NCBI RefSeq assembly: GCF_031458395.1
Contig: NZ_JAVDYJ010000001.1
Location: 2,666,001-2,730,000, forward strand
Direction: 5' to 3'
Length of the DNA: 64,000 nt
Origin: Enteractinococcus fodinae
Lineage (GTDB): Bacteria; Actinomycetota; Actinomycetes; Actinomycetales; Micrococcaceae
How positions within the stretch are numbered: position 1 is the stretch's first letter; the number at the start of each line of letters is the position of its first letter. This document shows positions 61,958-64,000 of this stretch, in pieces. The notes below the pieces were generated by a model that was not told the origin of the DNA, did no database searches, and saw only the letters and a program-made list of their open reading frames with translations. Made by a program: the position numbers and the translations under genes.

Positions 61958-64000
61958 ATGCGTACGCGATTTCAATTGACGGTCACGTGCACCGTCGCGG
62001 CAGTCAGCGCAACCGCGCTGGTGGGCGTCCCCGCTGCCCACGCCAACCCCGTCGATGAACCCATCATCAACGAGTTCGTGACGGACACCGCCGGCGTCGA
62101 CATGCTCGAATACGTCGAAGTCTTGGTCCCCGAGAACTATGACACCTCCGACCTGCATGTCGTCGGTATCGAAGGCGACCAAAACAGCAACCAGGGCACC
62201 GCGGTCCATTCGTATCCGCTGGGCGACCAGAGCGTCGATGAGGATGGCCGCCTACTGCTGACCACCCCTACCAACGGCCTGCAAAACGCCGCACTGACCA
62301 TCGCGCTGGTTGACGGTGCCGTCTCGACCGGCACAGCACTCGACGAAGATCTCGACGGCGAACTCGAAGCGCCCGATGGCGTAGAGATCTTGGATGTTGT
62401 CGGCATCAACGACGGACGTTCCGGTGCAATGGCCTGGGGTACGGAACTGTCCGCCAGCCAATTCGACGAGTACACCGGTATCCTCGGTGGGGCCAGCCGC
62501 ATCCCGGATGCCTCAGATAACTGGGTGCCCAACGCGTTCAACGGCGCCGGCTTAGATCACGACCGTGCCGCCGATGCACCACGTGGCGAGTTTGAAGCCT
62601 GGAACACCCCGGGTACCGCCAACGAGGTGTTCACTGGCGAAGACGACGACAACGAACCGGCACCAGAGCCGACCGAACCAGAACCATCGGATCCTGCCCC
62701 CACCGATCCTGCTCCAGCCGAGCCGGGCGAGATTTGCGAGGCTGACTTCACGCTCATCTCCGAAATTCAGGGCGAAGGCCAGGGCACCGATATGGCCGGC
62801 GAGACGGTCACCGTCCAGGGTGTCGTCACCGGGGACTTCTCGAATAACTCCGGTTCGCAAAACGGCTTCTACATCCAGCAGCAAGCAGAACAATACGACG
62901 GCAACCCCGCCACCTCCGAAGGCATCTTCATTTACGAAGCTGGCAGCACCGCGCCCGAACCCGGCACGCTCGTGGCCGTTGAAGGCCAGGCCGGTGAGCA
63001 CTACGACATGACGCAGATCCGCGCCCGCGACATCACCGAATGTGGTGAAGCACCGCTGCCAGAACCAATTGATTTCACCTTCCCCATCGATGAAACTGAC
63101 TTCGCTGGCATGGAATCCATGCGTGTGAACGTCGCCGAAGCCGTCGTTTTGGAGACGTACCAGTTCGGCCGCTACGGCGAGACCGTTGTTGGGCCGGAAC
63201 GCCAGTTCCAGCCAACCGCGATCCACTCCCCTGAGTCGGCAGAAGCTGAAGCGCTCTATGCATCGAACATGGCCAACCGGATCAAGATTGATGATCGTCG
63301 CTCAGATCAGAACCCCGATCCAGCCATGCACCTCAATGGTGAAGAATTCACCGTTGACAATTACTTCCGCGGCGGCGACACCTTCCGCGATATCACCGGC
63401 GTGCTCGACTACCGCTTCGATGAGTGGAAGATCCAGCAGACCGAAGGCGCCGAACACATCCCGAACCTCGAACGCCCTGAGGTACCCGAGGTTGGTGGCG
63501 ATGTTTCGGTGGCAGCGTTCAACGTGCTGAATTACTTCACCACCATGGGCTCACGCGGCGCCAACAACGCCGAAGAGTTCGAACGTCAGGAAGCCAAGAT
63601 CGTCTCAGCCATCATTGAGATGGACGCCGACGTGCTGGGCCTGATGGAAATTGAAAACAACGACGATGTCGCTGTGAACACCCTGGTTAATGCGCTCAAC
63701 GACCGCGCCGGTGAAGAGCGGTACTCCGCACTCGAAACCGGCATGCTGGGCACCGATGAGATCACCACCGCGATCATCTTCCAGCACGACAACGTCGAAC
63801 CAGTCGGTGACTTCCAAGTACTCGACGAAACCGTTGATGAACGCTTCGACACCGCTCGCCACCGTCCCGCCCTGGCACAGACCTTCGCTCCCGTTGCAGA
63901 CGCTGAGGGCACCGGCGAAGAGCTCGGTGAGTTCACCGTAGTCACCAACCACCTGAAGTCCAAGGGTTCCGAGTGCGGCAGCGAAGGCGACAACACTCAC
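61958..64000 (+). CDS. ExeM/NucH-family extracellular endonuclease, N-terminal part (runs off the window)
   Basis: The frame is open from the ATG at 61958 (GAGGAAG upstream) to the right edge, 681 residues. It has a signal peptide cleaved after about residue 29 (PAAHA-NP) and a lamin-tail-like domain (DEPIINEFVTDTAGVDMLEYVEV, about 32-200). An acidic Pro-rich linker follows (PEPTEPEPSDPAPTDPAPAEP), then an OB-fold-like domain (LISEIQGEGQGTDMAGETVTVQGVVTGDF). The endonuclease/exonuclease/phosphatase domain begins at about 513 (DVSVAAFNVLNYFTTMG), with the metal Glu in LGLMEIEN and TNHLKSKGS near the edge. It probably degrades extracellular DNA for nutrients or biofilm turnover. Confidence 0.93.
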   Translation, partial: MRTRFQLTVTCTVAAVSATALVGVPAAHANPVDEPIINEFVTDTAGVDMLEYVEVLVPENYDTSDLHVVGIEGDQNSNQGTAVHSYPLGDQSVDEDGRLLLTTPTNGLQNAALTIALVDGAVSTGTALDEDLDGELEAPDGVEILDVVGINDGRSGAMAWGTELSASQFDEYTGILGGASRIPDASDNWVPNAFNGAGLDHDRAADAPRGEFEAWNTPGTANEVFTGEDDDNEPAPEPTEPEPSDPAPTDPAPAEPGEICEADFTLISEIQGEGQGTDMAGETVTVQGVVTGDFSNNSGSQNGFYIQQQAEQYDGNPATSEGIFIYEAGSTAPEPGTLVAVEGQAGEHYDMTQIRARDITECGEAPLPEPIDFTFPIDETDFAGMESMRVNVAEAVVLETYQFGRYGETVVGPERQFQPTAIHSPESAEAEALYASNMANRIKIDDRRSDQNPDPAMHLNGEEFTVDNYFRGGDTFRDITGVLDYRFDEWKIQQTEGAEHIPNLERPEVPEVGGDVSVAAFNVLNYFTTMGSRGANNAEEFERQEAKIVSAIIEMDADVLGLMEIENNDDVAVNTLVNALNDRAGEERYSALETGMLGTDEITTAIIFQHDNVEPVGDFQVLDETVDERFDTARHRPALAQTFAPVADAEGTGEELGEFTVVTNHLKSKGSECGSEGDNTH

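Noticed and set aside
62552-63226. 224-codon minus-strand frame
   Set aside because: It is antisense to the secreted nuclease gene, whose domain pattern is unmistakable.

Overview
The window looks like chromosomal DNA of a Gram-positive actinobacterium, probably a Micrococcales/Micrococcaceae-type organism (inference). The signs are moderately high G+C, frequent GTG starts, many lipobox lipoproteins, UmuDC, a DrrC/UvrA-like ABC protein, and exporter families typical of Actinomycetota. I see no rRNA or tRNA gene, CRISPR array, phage or insertion sequence.

Positions 1-23.8 kb form an acyl-CoA/organic-acid catabolic island. A plus-strand cluster (1329-7674) encodes an acyl-CoA dehydrogenase, a CaiB/BaiF CoA-transferase that strongly resembles mesaconyl-CoA C1:C4 transferase, an SDR dehydrogenase, a thiolase, a MaoC hydratase and a second acyl-CoA dehydrogenase. 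It is followed by a CitE-like lyase. Around it lie two acyl-CoA ligases, a two-hotdog hydratase of the mesaconyl-C4-CoA/itaconyl-CoA hydratase type, a third acyl-CoA dehydrogenase, a GntR/FCD regulator, two paralogous DctP-like binding lipoproteins and the start of a TAXI-like binding lipoprotein. An etfB-etfA-cytochrome b operon (17194-20625) is embedded in the island and could carry the dehydrogenase electrons to the membrane. Together these suggest uptake, CoA activation and oxidation of a branched or C5 dicarboxylic acid, ending in acetyl-CoA and possibly pyruvate. The substrate is inferred, not shown. A small accessory patch (15.3-17.1 kb) inside the island holds a frameshifted gene and a gene remnant.

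From 24 to 40 kb come the SOS mutagenesis pair umuDC, a YehR-like lipoprotein, a TauE/SafE permease, a DUF2975/XRE pair, an NTF2-like protein and an alpha/beta hydrolase. Then follows an efflux locus: an MFS exporter divergent from a TetR-ABC-permease operon, with a clear promoter and operator in between. After it lie a K+ channel with two RCK domains, a lipoprotein, a lipase-maturation-factor-like membrane protein and an AAHS-type MFS transporter.

From 40 to 54 kb come a rhodanese, a VOC protein, a CynX-like MFS transporter, and a locus of four small paralogous membrane proteins with a conserved cysteine pattern (one frameshifted) beside a degenerate M16-peptidase-like membrane protein. A phosphodiesterase, a UvrA-like ABC protein, a YwaF-like protein and two universal stress proteins follow.

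From 54 to 64 kb come a Gmad2-LysM protein, a phosphonate-type ABC importer (phnDCEE), a HAD hydrolase, and an undecaprenyl-diphosphatase flanked by two paralogous membrane/coiled-coil miniproteins. The window ends inside a secreted ExeM/NucH-family nuclease.
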